Assembly (NCBI RefSeq): GCF_009911265.1
Contig: NZ_QXXA01000011.1
Coordinates: 1-64,000 of the forward strand
Source of the DNA: Senegalia massiliensis
Lineage (GTDB): Bacteria; Bacillota; Clostridia; Tissierellales; SIT17
DNA length: 64,000 nt
Direction of reading: 5' to 3'
Shown: piece by piece, positions 1-6,640 of the stretch
Layout: every line of letters starts with the position of its first letter
Numbering within the stretch: the stretch's first letter is position 1
Made by a program: the position numbers and the translations under genes
The notes under the pieces: model-generated
Told to the model about the DNA's origin: nothing
Database searches by the model: none
Seen by the model: the letters and a program-made list of their open reading frames with translations, nothing else

Positions 1-200
1 TTTTTATTTAAATCTAAAGCAAATTTTGTAACATTTATACTATGCTCTAAATTCCCACTTTCTTTAGCTCCATGAAACTTTGTAGAAGATGGAGCTGTAA
101 AATAATCAGTTAATCTCAAATATTCCAATAGATCTGTAGTATCTTCATTTTCAATCTTGTTAAATAGTTTTAAAAATTCTTCATGAAGTTTATTTTCCAT
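1..200 (-). CDS. HD-domain phage-type hydrolase, N-terminal part (runs off the window)
   Basis: The reading frame opens with ATG at 198-200 and stays open to base 1, giving about 66 residues. The start follows a strong AAGGAGG site that lies inside the end of the upstream gene; the upstream stop (201-203) directly abuts this start. The visible protein includes YFTAPSSTKFHGAKESGN followed by LEHSINV. Phage and ICE proteins annotated as HD-family hydrolases show this pattern, and the His in LEHS would begin the metal site. Most of the catalytic region is outside the window, so the family call rests on this N-terminal block only. Confidence 0.6.
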   Translation of the reverse strand, partial: MENKLHEEFLKLFNKIENEDTTDLLEYLRLTDYFTAPSSTKFHGAKESGNLEHSINVTKFALDLNK

Positions 201-662
201 CTATATTGCCTCCTTCATCTTTTTAACTGGAATAACATACTCAACAAAATTTTCTATTCTTTGTCTAAAAAGAATACTTTTAAAATTTTCATCTATAGAT
301 CCATATATTTTTTTAAGTTCATTTATGGTATCTAGAGTATTCTCTAAAGCTTCTCTTGCATATTTCACTTTAATATCATAAAAATCTGCTAAAACTTTTG
401 CTACTGTACCAAAAAATATTTCTTCAAAATCGTTATCAACATACATTGTTTCTGTTTTATTCCCTCTAGTTATTGCTCTTTTAAATGTAGCTTTTGTTAT
501 CTTTTCATATTGAATATCTCCATCATAAGCACTTGTATAAACTTTCCTTTTATAGAAATATGACTTTCCTTTATAAATGTATTCAAAGTATTCACTACGT
601 CGCAATTTCATTCCACTACCTCTAAACCCTTTCTTAGAGTATGATCCGTATGGTAATTTCAT
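201..662 (-). CDS. Hypothetical protein of the integrative element
   Basis: This 153-residue protein is not one I recognise. It is basic at the N terminus (many Lys, Arg and Tyr in the first 60 residues) and more acidic and helical in the second half, with no membrane segment or signal peptide. The ATG at 660-662 has an AAGGAGG site a few bases upstream. It lies directly upstream of, and is probably translationally coupled to, the HD-type gene. A nucleic-acid or structural role in the element is possible, but no motif shows it. Confidence 0.7.
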   Translation of the reverse strand: MKLPYGSYSKKGFRGSGMKLRRSEYFEYIYKGKSYFYKRKVYTSAYDGDIQYEKITKATFKRAITRGNKTETMYVDNDFEEIFFGTVAKVLADFYDIKVKYAREALENTLDTINELKKIYGSIDENFKSILFRQRIENFVEYVIPVKKMKEAI

Positions 663-708
663 TTGTACATTCCTCCTTATTTTGGTATAATTAACGTATA
701 ATATATTT

Positions 709-1188
709 TTAAATGCTGACTTCTTCTAGATGGCCGTCTAGGGAAGTCTTTTTATTTTGTGTAAAGATTAAACTTAATGCTGCTCCTGCTACTTCCTCAA
801 TTTCCTTTGTAACTTCCTTCCACCTTCCTTTCTCATGACTTTGAATTATATTGTCACAAGCAATATTTATCATGTCATTATTAATACTTTCTAGGTCATT
901 AACCTCTTTTTGAAACATTAATACTGATTCTGCAATGCTCTTAAATGCTATCTTTGGTAAACAACTTTTTCCCAACTCTGATGTACTTCTTAAATGCTCA
1001 TATCCTAACCAATTAGCTTTATACACACTTACCATATTCTTTACTATGTCACTATGTGGTACTGGCTTTAATGCTTCATATCCTGCAAGAGTTCTAATGC
1101 TAACCCCTATTTTCTCAGCTGCATCTTTTTGAGTTAAACCTGCAATATCCCTAGCCAATTTATAGATACTTCTGCAATTAATGTTCAT
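709..1188 (-). CDS. XRE-family helix-turn-helix protein of the element
   Basis: The protein is 159 residues from ATG 1188, which follows a GGAAGG-type site; an upstream in-frame start at 1227 has no better site. Residues 5-40 form a Cro/C1-type helix-turn-helix, reading LTQKDAAEKIGVSIRTLAGYE across the recognition region. The rest is a helical tail of unknown function. Such proteins are common in early regions of clostridial phages and ICEs. The last codons contain an inverted repeat (about 715-748) followed by a T-run on the plus strand. Target and effect cannot be read from the sequence. Confidence 0.75.
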   Translation of the reverse strand: MNINCRSIYKLARDIAGLTQKDAAEKIGVSIRTLAGYEALKPVPHSDIVKNMVSVYKANWLGYEHLRSTSELGKSCLPKIAFKSIAESVLMFQKEVNDLESINNDMINIACDNIIQSHEKGRWKEVTKEIEEVAGAALSLIFTQNKKTSLDGHLEEVSI

Positions 1189-1227
1189 TCCAATAACCTT
1201 CCTTTCGTTATAAAATATAAGTAACAA

Positions 1228-1326
1228 CTACTTAATAGTTAAATCGATAATCTCTTTCTTAAATCTAGGCATGTCCCTAACTTTTCCTATATAACTAGCA
1301 ATAACTCTTTTCTTACTAGGTGTCAT
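1228..1326 (-). CDS. Small 32-residue basic protein (possible)
   Basis: A 32-codon frame starts at ATG 1326, overlapping the stop of the excisionase-like gene as ATGA, with a GGGAGGTG site at good spacing. The product begins MTPSKKRVIASYIGKV and is basic. Translational coupling and the good ribosome binding site argue that it is real. I know of no family match, and its small size keeps confidence modest. It fills the gap between two HTH genes of the element on the same strand. Confidence 0.45.
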   Translation of the reverse strand: MTPSKKRVIASYIGKVRDMPRFKKEIIDLTIK

Positions 1327-1676
1327 CAAGACACCTCCCTTCTATTATTTTCTTGTGCATTTAAATACTTTTCTACTGACGAAGGATCGTTTGTATCTAT
1401 AGCCATAATTTTATTTTCTTCTTTAGTCATCCAATCATCTAAAGATTTTTTTCTGAATAATTTCCTTCCACCTAAATCTATACAAGGTATTCTTTTTCTT
1501 TTTACTAGCTCTAAAATTAACCAGTAACTTATTCCTATATAGTCAGCTGCTTGCTTTGCTGTTAATGTAGCTCTTTTATACTTTGAAGTCTTTTTATCTT
1601 TTTTATTGTCTTTAATATCTTTCTCTTCATTTTTATTCTTCTTCTCAATATCTTGCTCTTTTATGTCTTTGTCCAT
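1326..1676 (-). CDS. Excisionase-type helix-turn-helix protein
   Basis: The product is 116 residues from ATG 1676, chosen over an ATG 27 bases upstream because GGAGGTG lies just before it. Residues 1-35 are a lysine- and glutamate-rich tail. Residues about 38-85 are a MerR/excisionase-like winged HTH (LTAKQAADYIGISYWLILEL, then a conserved GGRKLFRKKSLDDWM). This domain type (HTH_17) is used by excisionases that bend att DNA during element excision. Its place among lysogeny genes near a tyrosine integrase fits that role, though it could also be a plain regulator. Confidence 0.7.
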   Translation of the reverse strand: MDKDIKEQDIEKKNKNEEKDIKDNKKDKKTSKYKRATLTAKQAADYIGISYWLILELVKRKRIPCIDLGGRKLFRKKSLDDWMTKEENKIMAIDTNDPSSVEKYLNAQENNRREVS

Positions 1677-1765
1677 TTCTCTCACCTCCTCACAGTTCCT
1701 CATTTGCCAATATTTACAGCTTTCTTGAAAATCTCCATCATGAGATAATTAACTTAGTCATTAGT

Positions 1766-1993
1766 TTATGCAGTATGATTTGTTTCATTTTTCGATACTT
1801 CTTCTTCAAAAAAAAGTTCTTCTATTGGAATATTAAATTTTTCTGAAACTATCTTAGCTTCTATTAATGAAAATTTAACCATACCAGATTCTTTCTTATA
1901 ATATGCTGCTTCAGTTTTAAGGCCTAAAATTTTTTTCATTTCTGAAGCTGATACTTTCCTATCATTTCTTATACTTCTTAGTTTTGAGTACAA
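1766..1993 (-). CDS. Cro-like HTH repressor, divergent from the CI-like gene
   Basis: This 75-residue protein is a single small helix-turn-helix domain (residues 3-60) ending in an acidic tail. The recognition region reads SASEMKKILGLKTEAAYYKKE. It starts at ATG 1993 after a CCTCC-complement site and is transcribed away from the repressor gene at 2168, with a 174-base shared control region. Size and position match Cro-type regulators of temperate phages and ICEs. The GATACT half-sites in the shared region are its likely targets, together with the CI-like protein. Confidence 0.75.
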   Translation of the reverse strand: MYSKLRSIRNDRKVSASEMKKILGLKTEAAYYKKESGMVKFSLIEAKIVSEKFNIPIEELFFEEEVSKNETNHTA

Positions 1994-2020
1994 GCTTACA
2001 CCTCCTAAGTTTCCTTTTAC

Positions 2021-2062
2021 GATACTTGGTATATTTTAATTATAGTATCTTTTTTCGATACT
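2021..2062. promoter_or_regulatory. Putative Cro/CI operators
   Basis: Between the divergent regulators lies a perfect inverted repeat, AGTATC (2044-2049) and GATACT (2057-2062), with a 7-base spacer. A second imperfect copy, GATAC-ttg-GTAT, sits at 2021-2031. A further CGATACT lies inside the Cro-like gene near 1793. Repeated dyads between two HTH genes are typical phage switch operators. Binding is inferred. Confidence 0.6.
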
Positions 2063-2101
2063 GTCAATAGTTTTTTGAAATAAAAAATCTTTTTTGGATT
2101 A

Positions 2102-2129
2102 TTGCTTTAGTTTCCAATTAAGATATATT
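2102..2129 (+). promoter_or_regulatory. Putative promoter of the CI-like gene
   Basis: TTGCTT (2102-2107), a 16-base spacer, then TATATT (2124-2129), about 39 bases before the ATG at 2168. It lies between the operator dyads and the gene it would drive. Confidence 0.45.
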
Positions 2130-2167
2130 AGAATATTAGATAAGTTATAATATTGGAGTGAATAAAA

Positions 2168-2575
2168 ATGGGATTTCCTGAAAGACTTAAAAGTTTAAGG
2201 CTAGAAAAAAAATTAACTCAAGAAGAGCTAGGTAATAAGCTAAATGTAACAAAAGCAAATATATCAAAATATGAAACTGGAAGAATAGAGCCTAACATTG
2301 AAACATTAGATTACCTTTCTAATTTTTTCGACGTATCTATTGATTATTTATTAGGAAAAACCGATAAAAGAGATTCAGATAAACAAGATTTATTACCAGA
2401 AGAATTCACTTCTCCAGAGGAAGCAGTAAAATTTTTACTTGAGCAAAATGTAATTATGGGATTCGGTGGATTTGATGTAAATAAAATGTCAGATGAAAAA
2501 GTTGTACAGTTTGCTAATGAAGTACTTACTCATATAAGGTTATTAAGCTATAAATATAAAAGTAAGGGGGATTAA
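2168..2575 (+). CDS. CI-like XRE-family repressor
   Basis: The protein is 135 residues. Residues 4-62 are a Cro/C1-type helix-turn-helix with LTQEELGNKLNVTKANISKY as the core and a conserved VSIDYLLGKTD end. The remaining 70 residues form a short acidic effector or dimerisation part with no peptidase motif, so this is not a LexA-type self-cleaving repressor. The next gene, three bases downstream, encodes an ImmA-type metalloprotease. In ICEBs1-like elements that protease cleaves such a repressor to release the element. The pairing suggests the same logic here. Confidence 0.8.
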   Translation: MGFPERLKSLRLEKKLTQEELGNKLNVTKANISKYETGRIEPNIETLDYLSNFFDVSIDYLLGKTDKRDSDKQDLLPEEFTSPEEAVKFLLEQNVIMGFGGFDVNKMSDEKVVQFANEVLTHIRLLSYKYKSKGD

Positions 2576-2577
2576 CT

Positions 2578-3024
2578 ATGGGTCTAAGATGGATCAACGA
2601 ATACATATATGGTCTTATTGAGCACTGTAAATCTAGCGATATATATGAGATCTACAATGCTTTAAATATCAATATAAAAAAGATACCTAAGCATAGTTTA
2701 ATGATTGAAGATAATGAAGCTCTTTATATGAGAGATTATTTTAATCAAGAAACAGTTTTTATTAAAGATAATTTAGATTTCCAGTATGAAAAGTTTGTCC
2801 TAGCCCATGAGTTAGGACATGCCATCTTGCATACTGAAATATATCAAGCTGCATACAATAAAAATTTAATCAATAAAGGTAAGCTAGAAAAACAAGCTGA
2901 TTATTTTGCTCTTAAACTGCTTAATATTGAAATAGATAGTATAGATTATGAAGGTTACACAATAGAGCAAATATCAAAATCATTACATGTAAGTGAAAAA
3001 AGTTTAGAAATGTACTCATATTGA
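2578..3024 (+). CDS. ImmA/IrrE-family metalloprotease
   Basis: The protein has 148 residues with HELGH at 77-81 inside AHELGHAILH, the zinc-binding HExxH motif, and a following KQADYFALKLL helix that supplies the third ligand region. This fits the ImmA/IrrE peptidase family (DUF955). It starts three bases after the CI-like repressor stop, after an AAGGGGG site, so the two are co-translated. In ICEBs1 and related phages ImmA degrades the repressor after a DNA damage or cell-cell signal. That role is inferred here from family and position. Confidence 0.85.
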   Translation: MGLRWINEYIYGLIEHCKSSDIYEIYNALNINIKKIPKHSLMIEDNEALYMRDYFNQETVFIKDNLDFQYEKFVLAHELGHAILHTEIYQAAYNKNLINKGKLEKQADYFALKLLNIEIDSIDYEGYTIEQISKSLHVSEKSLEMYSY

Positions 3025-3079
3025 GTATTATATTTTTTAGTATTAAACCGAACATATATTCTTATGAAGGAGTGATAAA

Positions 3080-4252
3080 ATGGCTGGATCAATTGAAAAA
3101 CGTGGTAAAAATTCTTATAGATTGGTAGTATCAGCTGGATATGGATTAGAGGGAAAAAGAAAAAAGTTTACTAAAACAGTAAAATGTAAAAATATTACTC
3201 AGGCCAGAAAAGAATTAGTCAAGTTTGTGGCCAGTGTAGAAAATGATACTTTCATTGAGCCTGCAAAAGTTACACTTAGTGCCTTTGCATACAAATGGTT
3301 AGAAGTTTATGCTATGCCTAATTTAGCAGATAAAACTATAAACACATACCAAGGATACCTTGATACTAAAATACTGCCTTATATAGGACATATGAAGCTA
3401 TCACAAATTAAACCAATGCATCTATTAGATTATTATAAGTTTTTAAAAGAAAAATATAAAAAGAAAAATGGTGAGCCTTTATCTAATAATAGTATAATAA
3501 AATACCATAAATTATTAAATGTAATTTTTAAAACTGCAGTTAAGTGGGAAATACTTTCTAAAAACCCAGCAGAAAATATTTCACCAGCTAAATACGTAAA
3601 ACCAAAGCATGAATTTTATGATGAAGAAGAAGTAAAATTATTAATTAGCTGCTTAAAAAATGAACCTATGAAATATAAAGTCGCAATAATGATTACAGTA
3701 ACTGCTGGATTAAGATTAGGTGAATTAATGGGCCTTAAATGGGAGCATATTGACTTTGAAAATAATACTATAACTATAGAACAAGCTAATCAATATTTAT
3801 CAAAAAAAGGTACTTTTACTAAAGACCCAAAAAACTTTTCATCAAACAGAACTATATCTGTTCCTGGATCTATAACTAAACTAATTAAAAAGTATCAAAT
3901 AGAACAATTAGAAAATAAATTGAAGTGTGGAGATTTATGGGAAGAAACTGGATTTCTATTTACTCAATGGAATGGTAAAGCTATGCATCCTTATACACCT
4001 TCAAAATGGTTTGATAAATTTATTAAAAGAAATGGACTAAAAAAAATAACATTTCACCAATTAAGACATACCTCTGCTACTATGCTTATTAATTCAGGTA
4101 TAAATGTAAGAGCTTTATCATCAAGACTTGGCCATAGTAATACAAGCACAACAATGAATATATATGCTCATGAGTTAAAATCTGTAGATAAAGCTGCAGC
4201 TGATAAACTAGAAGAAATGTTCTTTGAAACTGGGGAAAAAGACATAAAATAA
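3080..4252 (+). CDS. int: Tyrosine-type site-specific integrase
   Basis: This 390-residue recombinase has an N-terminal arm-type DNA-binding domain (residues 3-52), a SAM-like core-binding domain (about 62-160) and a catalytic domain (about 175-375). Catalytic residues are visible: Arg212 in TAGLRLGELMGLKW, His326 and Arg329 in FHQLRHTSA, His352 in RLGHSNTSTTMNIYAH and Tyr362 as nucleophile. It ends about 100 bases from the 3' end of a tRNA-Arg gene, the expected attachment site. The ATG follows GAAGGAGTG. It would integrate and, with the excisionase-like protein, excise the element. Confidence 0.93.
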   Translation: MAGSIEKRGKNSYRLVVSAGYGLEGKRKKFTKTVKCKNITQARKELVKFVASVENDTFIEPAKVTLSAFAYKWLEVYAMPNLADKTINTYQGYLDTKILPYIGHMKLSQIKPMHLLDYYKFLKEKYKKKNGEPLSNNSIIKYHKLLNVIFKTAVKWEILSKNPAENISPAKYVKPKHEFYDEEEVKLLISCLKNEPMKYKVAIMITVTAGLRLGELMGLKWEHIDFENNTITIEQANQYLSKKGTFTKDPKNFSSNRTISVPGSITKLIKKYQIEQLENKLKCGDLWEETGFLFTQWNGKAMHPYTPSKWFDKFIKRNGLKKITFHQLRHTSATMLINSGINVRALSSRLGHSNTSTTMNIYAHELKSVDKAAADKLEEMFFETGEKDIK

Positions 4253-4258
4253 CGCCAA

Positions 4259-4279
4259 GTCCCCAAAATGTCCCCAAAT
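4259..4279 (+). repeat. Direct repeats, candidate integrase arm sites
   Basis: GTCCCCAAAA (4259-4268) and GTCCCCAAAT (4270-4279) are near-identical decamers one helical turn apart, between the integrase stop and the tRNA 3' end. Arm-type binding sites for the integrase N-terminal domain commonly take this form and position. Function is inferred. Confidence 0.5.
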
Positions 4280-4293
4280 TGAATTATGTAAAC

Positions 4294-4337
4294 TAAAATA
4301 GAGAATATGGCAATTAAGTCATATCCTCTATTTTTAC
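4294..4337 (+). terminator. Rho-independent terminator after the integrase gene
   Basis: Hairpin with arms AAAATAGAG-ATATG and CATAT-CTCTATTTT, followed by a T-run on the plus strand. The A-rich 5' flank makes it potentially bidirectional, also serving the tRNA-Arg transcript. Confidence 0.7.
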
Positions 4338-4348
4338 AGTGTTTTTAA

Positions 4349-4425
4349 TGGTGCGCCCTGCAGGATTCGAACCCGCGACAAACTGATTCGAAGTCAGCCA
4401 CTCTATCCAACTGAGCTAAGGACGC
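4349..4425 (-). tRNA. tRNA-Arg (anticodon UCG), attachment site of the element
   Basis: The reverse strand folds as a complete 77-base tRNA with encoded CCA. The acceptor stem GCGTCCT pairs with AGGGCGC, the T arm holds GGTTCGAATCC and the anticodon loop is CTTCGAA (anticodon TCG, reading CGA). Its 3' end faces the integrase gene, so this end is the likely attachment core. The tRNA is intact. Its promoter is presumably the one upstream of the tandem tRNA-Arg(UCU) genes, with a hairpin in between. Confidence 0.93.
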
Positions 4426-4435
4426 ATATATAAGT

Positions 4436-4461
4436 AAAAGGACTTAAGAAAGTCCTTTTTT
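4436..4461. terminator. Terminator-like hairpin between tRNA genes
   Basis: Arms AAAAGGACTT and AAGTCCTTTT around AAGA, with a T-run on the plus strand. On the tRNA (minus) strand no long T-run follows, so it may act as a processing hairpin or weak terminator between tRNA-Arg(UCU) and tRNA-Arg(UCG). Confidence 0.5.
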
Positions 4462-4463
4462 AA

Positions 4464-4540
4464 TGGTGCACCTGGGAGGATTCGAACCCCCGGCACATGG
4501 ATTAGAAGTCCATTGCTCTATCCTACTGAGCTACAGGTGC
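4464..4540 (-). tRNA. tRNA-Arg (anticodon UCU), copy 2
   Basis: Complete 77-base tRNA with encoded CCA: acceptor GCACCTG pairing with CAGGTGC, D arm AGCTCAGTAGGATAGAGC, anticodon loop CTTCTAA (TCT, reading AGA) and T arm GGTTCGAATCC. It differs from the copy at 4570 only by one base pair in the anticodon stem (A-T here, G-C there). AGA is the dominant arginine codon in this AT-rich window, which fits two copies. Confidence 0.93.
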
Positions 4541-4569
4541 ATATTTTATTATATTAAGCTAAAAAATTA

Positions 4570-4646
4570 TGGTGCACCTGGGAGGATTCGAACCCCCGGC
4601 ACACGGATTAGAAGTCCGTTGCTCTATCCTACTGAGCTACAGGTGC
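4570..4646 (-). tRNA. tRNA-Arg (anticodon UCU), copy 1
   Basis: Promoter-proximal copy of the tandem pair, identical to the 4464 gene apart from a compensatory base-pair change in the anticodon stem. CCA is encoded. The 29 bases between the two copies are AT-rich and without a terminator, so they are likely cut from one precursor. Confidence 0.93.
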
Positions 4647-4669
4647 AATATTGTTCTTTAACAATAAAA

Positions 4670-4698
4670 AGTATAACATAGAAAATTATCTAAGTCAA
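4670..4698 (-). promoter_or_regulatory. SigA-type promoter of the tRNA-Arg cluster
   Basis: On the minus strand TTGACT (4698-4693), a 17-base spacer and TATACT (4675-4670) precede the first tRNA by 23 bases. This is close to consensus with ideal spacing. Confidence 0.8.
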
Positions 4699-4719
4699 TA
4701 TGAAAAATTTTCATATTAG

Positions 4720-5211
4720 TTAAATTTCGACTATATTCGACTTTATATTATTGTCAATAGTCAATATACCATAACTATTAGTACTGCCTCCTCTTGGTTC
4801 CGAGATACTTCCAGGGTTAAATAGTAAAATATTATCTTCAATAACATTAACAGGCCTATGAATATGCCCAAATAAAACTGCATCCACTTGTAATTCTTTT
4901 GCTCTATAATATAAATTATTTAAATTATCTTTTATATTATATTTATGTCCATGAGTTAATAATATTTTTTTATCATTTATATTTAAAATCTCTTCCTCAT
5001 TTATTTCATATAATTCAAAGTCACAATTCCCTCTTACTACTATCATATCTATATTAGTTTGTTCTTTAATATATTCAGCATCTAATGCAAAATCACCTAA
5101 ATGTACAAAAATATCTAAATCATTCATAGACTTTAATGTATCTATAATTGTTTCAATTTTATCATCTGAACCATGACTATCGGATATAACTGCTATTTTA
5201 ACTTTATTCAT
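4720..5211 (-). CDS. YfcE/MJ0936-type metallophosphoesterase
   Basis: The 163-residue protein has the compact metallophosphoesterase fold: ISDSHG (residues 9-14), HLGD (37-40), GNCD (61-64), LTHGH (about 85-89) and GHIHRP (about 116-121) supply the two-metal site. Homologues hydrolyse phosphodiesters in vitro; the natural substrate is not settled. It overlaps the end of rdgB by 8 bases. It occupies the ysnB position in the conserved gerM-rph-ysnA-ysnB order of Bacillus. A short palindrome at 4697-4716 follows, a weak terminator candidate. Confidence 0.88.
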   Translation of the reverse strand: MNKVKIAVISDSHGSDDKIETIIDTLKSMNDLDIFVHLGDFALDAEYIKEQTNIDMIVVRGNCDFELYEINEEEILNINDKKILLTHGHKYNIKDNLNNLYYRAKELQVDAVLFGHIHRPVNVIEDNILLFNPGSISEPRGGSTNSYGILTIDNNIKSNIVEI

Positions 5212-5815
5212 TATCTAGCACTTCTTCTAATTTTAATCTTAATTTTTTTAATGCATTTGCTCTATGACTTATATCATTTTTAATTTTTTGTGGCATTTCA
5301 GCAAATGTTTCCTTATATCCATCAGGTATAAATAGTGGATCATATCCAAAATCATTATTTCCTGTTCTTTCTAAAGCAATCTTCCCTTTACATACACCTG
5401 TAAGAGTTTTAACAGTTTTATCTTCTAACACTATAGCTATCACTGTTCTAAATTCAGCAGTTCTATCTTCTAAATTTAACCCTTCTAGTTTCTTTAAAAG
5501 CTTTTTATTATTGTTCAGGTCATTAGCATCTTCTCCTGCATATCTAGCAGAATATACTCCAGGTTCTCCATTTAATTTATCTACAAATAATCCAGTATCA
5601 TCAGCAAGTACTATACCATCAACTAATTCAGAGATTTCTTTAGCTTTTTTTATAGCATTTCCTTCTAATGTATCCTTATCTTCTATTACTTCTATATCTT
5701 TTAAACCTACTTCATTTTTTGAAATTATATCTAAATTTAGTCCATCTAAAATTTTTTTTATTTCTTTTATTTTATTTATATTTCCACTTGCAACTATTAT
5801 TTTTCTTCTGTTCAT
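5204..5815 (-). CDS. rdgB: XTP/dITP pyrophosphatase (HAM1/RdgB family)
   Basis: RdgB hydrolyses non-canonical purine triphosphates (XTP, dITP, ITP) to monophosphates, keeping them out of nucleic acids. The N-terminal motif IIVASGNINKIKEIKKIL, the central LADDTGLFVDKLNGEPGVYSARYAG and the C-terminal GFGYDPLF-like NDFGYDPLFIPDG with SHRANAL are diagnostic. The start is taken as ATG 5815 because AAAAGGAGA lies just upstream; a start at 5839 would overlap rph. Length from this start is 203 residues, typical. It lies one base after rph and overlaps the phosphoesterase gene, so the three are one operon. Confidence 0.93.
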   Translation of the reverse strand: MNRRKIIVASGNINKIKEIKKILDGLNLDIISKNEVGLKDIEVIEDKDTLEGNAIKKAKEISELVDGIVLADDTGLFVDKLNGEPGVYSARYAGEDANDLNNNKKLLKKLEGLNLEDRTAEFRTVIAIVLEDKTVKTLTGVCKGKIALERTGNNDFGYDPLFIPDGYKETFAEMPQKIKNDISHRANALKKLRLKLEEVLDNE

Positions 5816-5816
5816 T

Positions 5817-6551
5817 TTATTCTCCTTTTGTAATTCCATTTAATATATCTTTTTGCATTTCTATAAGTTCTTTATTACCCTTTTCAGCTAAATCTAATAA
5901 TTCATTTAAGTCTACTCTGTTAAAGGGTGCTTGTTCTCCTGTACCCTGTATTTCAACAATTTCTCCTTTGTCTGTCATTACTATATTCATATCCACATGT
6001 GCATTTGAATCCTCTATATAACATAAATCTAATAATTTTTCATTTTCAACTATCCCTACACTAATAGCTGATATAAATGATTTTAATGGAATATCATCAA
6101 TTTGTCCCTCTTCTTTAAGGAAATTTAATGCATCAGCAACAGCAACAAATGCACCTGTAATGGATGCTGTTCTAGTTCCACCATCAGCTTGAATTACATC
6201 ACAATCAACCCAAATTGTTCTTTCACCTAATTTATCTAAATCTACAACCGACCTTAGTGATCTACCAATAAGTCTTTTAATTTCTTGAGTTCTACCTTCC
6301 AACTTACCTTTAGTTGCTTCTCTTCTTTTTCTAGTTATAGTTGATGCTGGCAACATAGAATATTCAGCTGTAATCCAACCCTGACCTGTATTTCTTAAAA
6401 ATGGCGGTACTTTTTCTTCTATCATAGCTGTACAAATCACCTTTGTATTACCCATTTCTATAAGAACTGAACCATTAGGATGCAAAAGATAATCCCTAGT
6501 CATTTTTACTTTTCTGAGTTCATTATTTTTTCTTCCATCGTTTCTATTCAT
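5817..6551 (-). CDS. rph: Ribonuclease PH
   Basis: RNase PH is the phosphate-dependent 3'-5' exonuclease that trims tRNA precursors. The 244-residue protein has the family N terminus [12 protein letters not shown], the catalytic [17 protein letters not shown] and [20 protein letters not shown], and the phosphate-site GTGEQAPF near the C terminus. Length is normal. The start has AAAGGAAGTG upstream. A hairpin between gerM and rph suggests that rph-rdgB-yfcE can be transcribed separately. Confidence 0.95.
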   Translation of the reverse strand: MNRNDGRKNNELRKVKMTRDYLLHPNGSVLIEMGNTKVICTAMIEEKVPPFLRNTGQGWITAEYSMLPASTITRKRREATKGKLEGRTQEIKRLIGRSLRSVVDLDKLGERTIWVDCDVIQADGGTRTASITGAFVAVADALNFLKEEGQIDDIPLKSFISAISVGIVENEKLLDLCYIEDSNAHVDMNIVMTDKGEIVEIQGTGEQAPFNRVDLNELLDLAEKGNKELIEMQKDILNGITKGE

Positions 6552-6616
6552 ATTTTCACTTCCTTTTATTTATCTAGTATAATTATGATACCAAATATTT
6601 GTTTTTATAACAACAA

Positions 6617-6638
6617 AAGAGCATCTATAGATGCCCTT
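6617..6638 (-). terminator. Intergenic terminator between gerM and rph
   Basis: On the minus strand GGGCATC-TATA-GATGCTC forms a hairpin with one G-U pair, followed by TTTTGTTGTT. It would stop part of the gerM transcript before rph. Confidence 0.5.
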
Positions 6639-6640
6639 TA

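Larger units (their letters stand above)
1..4348. mobile_element. Integrase end of an integrative element (prophage or ICE) in a tRNA-Arg gene
   Basis: The block runs from the window edge to the 3' end of the tRNA-Arg(UCG) gene. It holds an HD-type protein, small hypothetical and HTH proteins, an excisionase-like protein, a divergent Cro/CI-like pair, an ImmA-type protease and a tyrosine integrase next to the tRNA. This is the standard lysogeny/integration module of Firmicute phages and ICEs. Housekeeping genes start just beyond the tRNA genes. The other attachment site must lie left of base 1, so size and class cannot be judged here. Confidence 0.85.

Noticed and set aside
4463-4681. Plus-strand open frame starting MVHLGGFEPPAHGLEVHCS
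   Set aside because: It is the antisense of the two tRNA-Arg(UCU) genes, a well-known false protein family.
5511-6021. Plus-strand open frames opposite rdgB and rph
   Set aside because: They lie opposite well-conserved genes, have no ribosome binding sites and show hydrophobic runs typical of AT-rich antisense frames.
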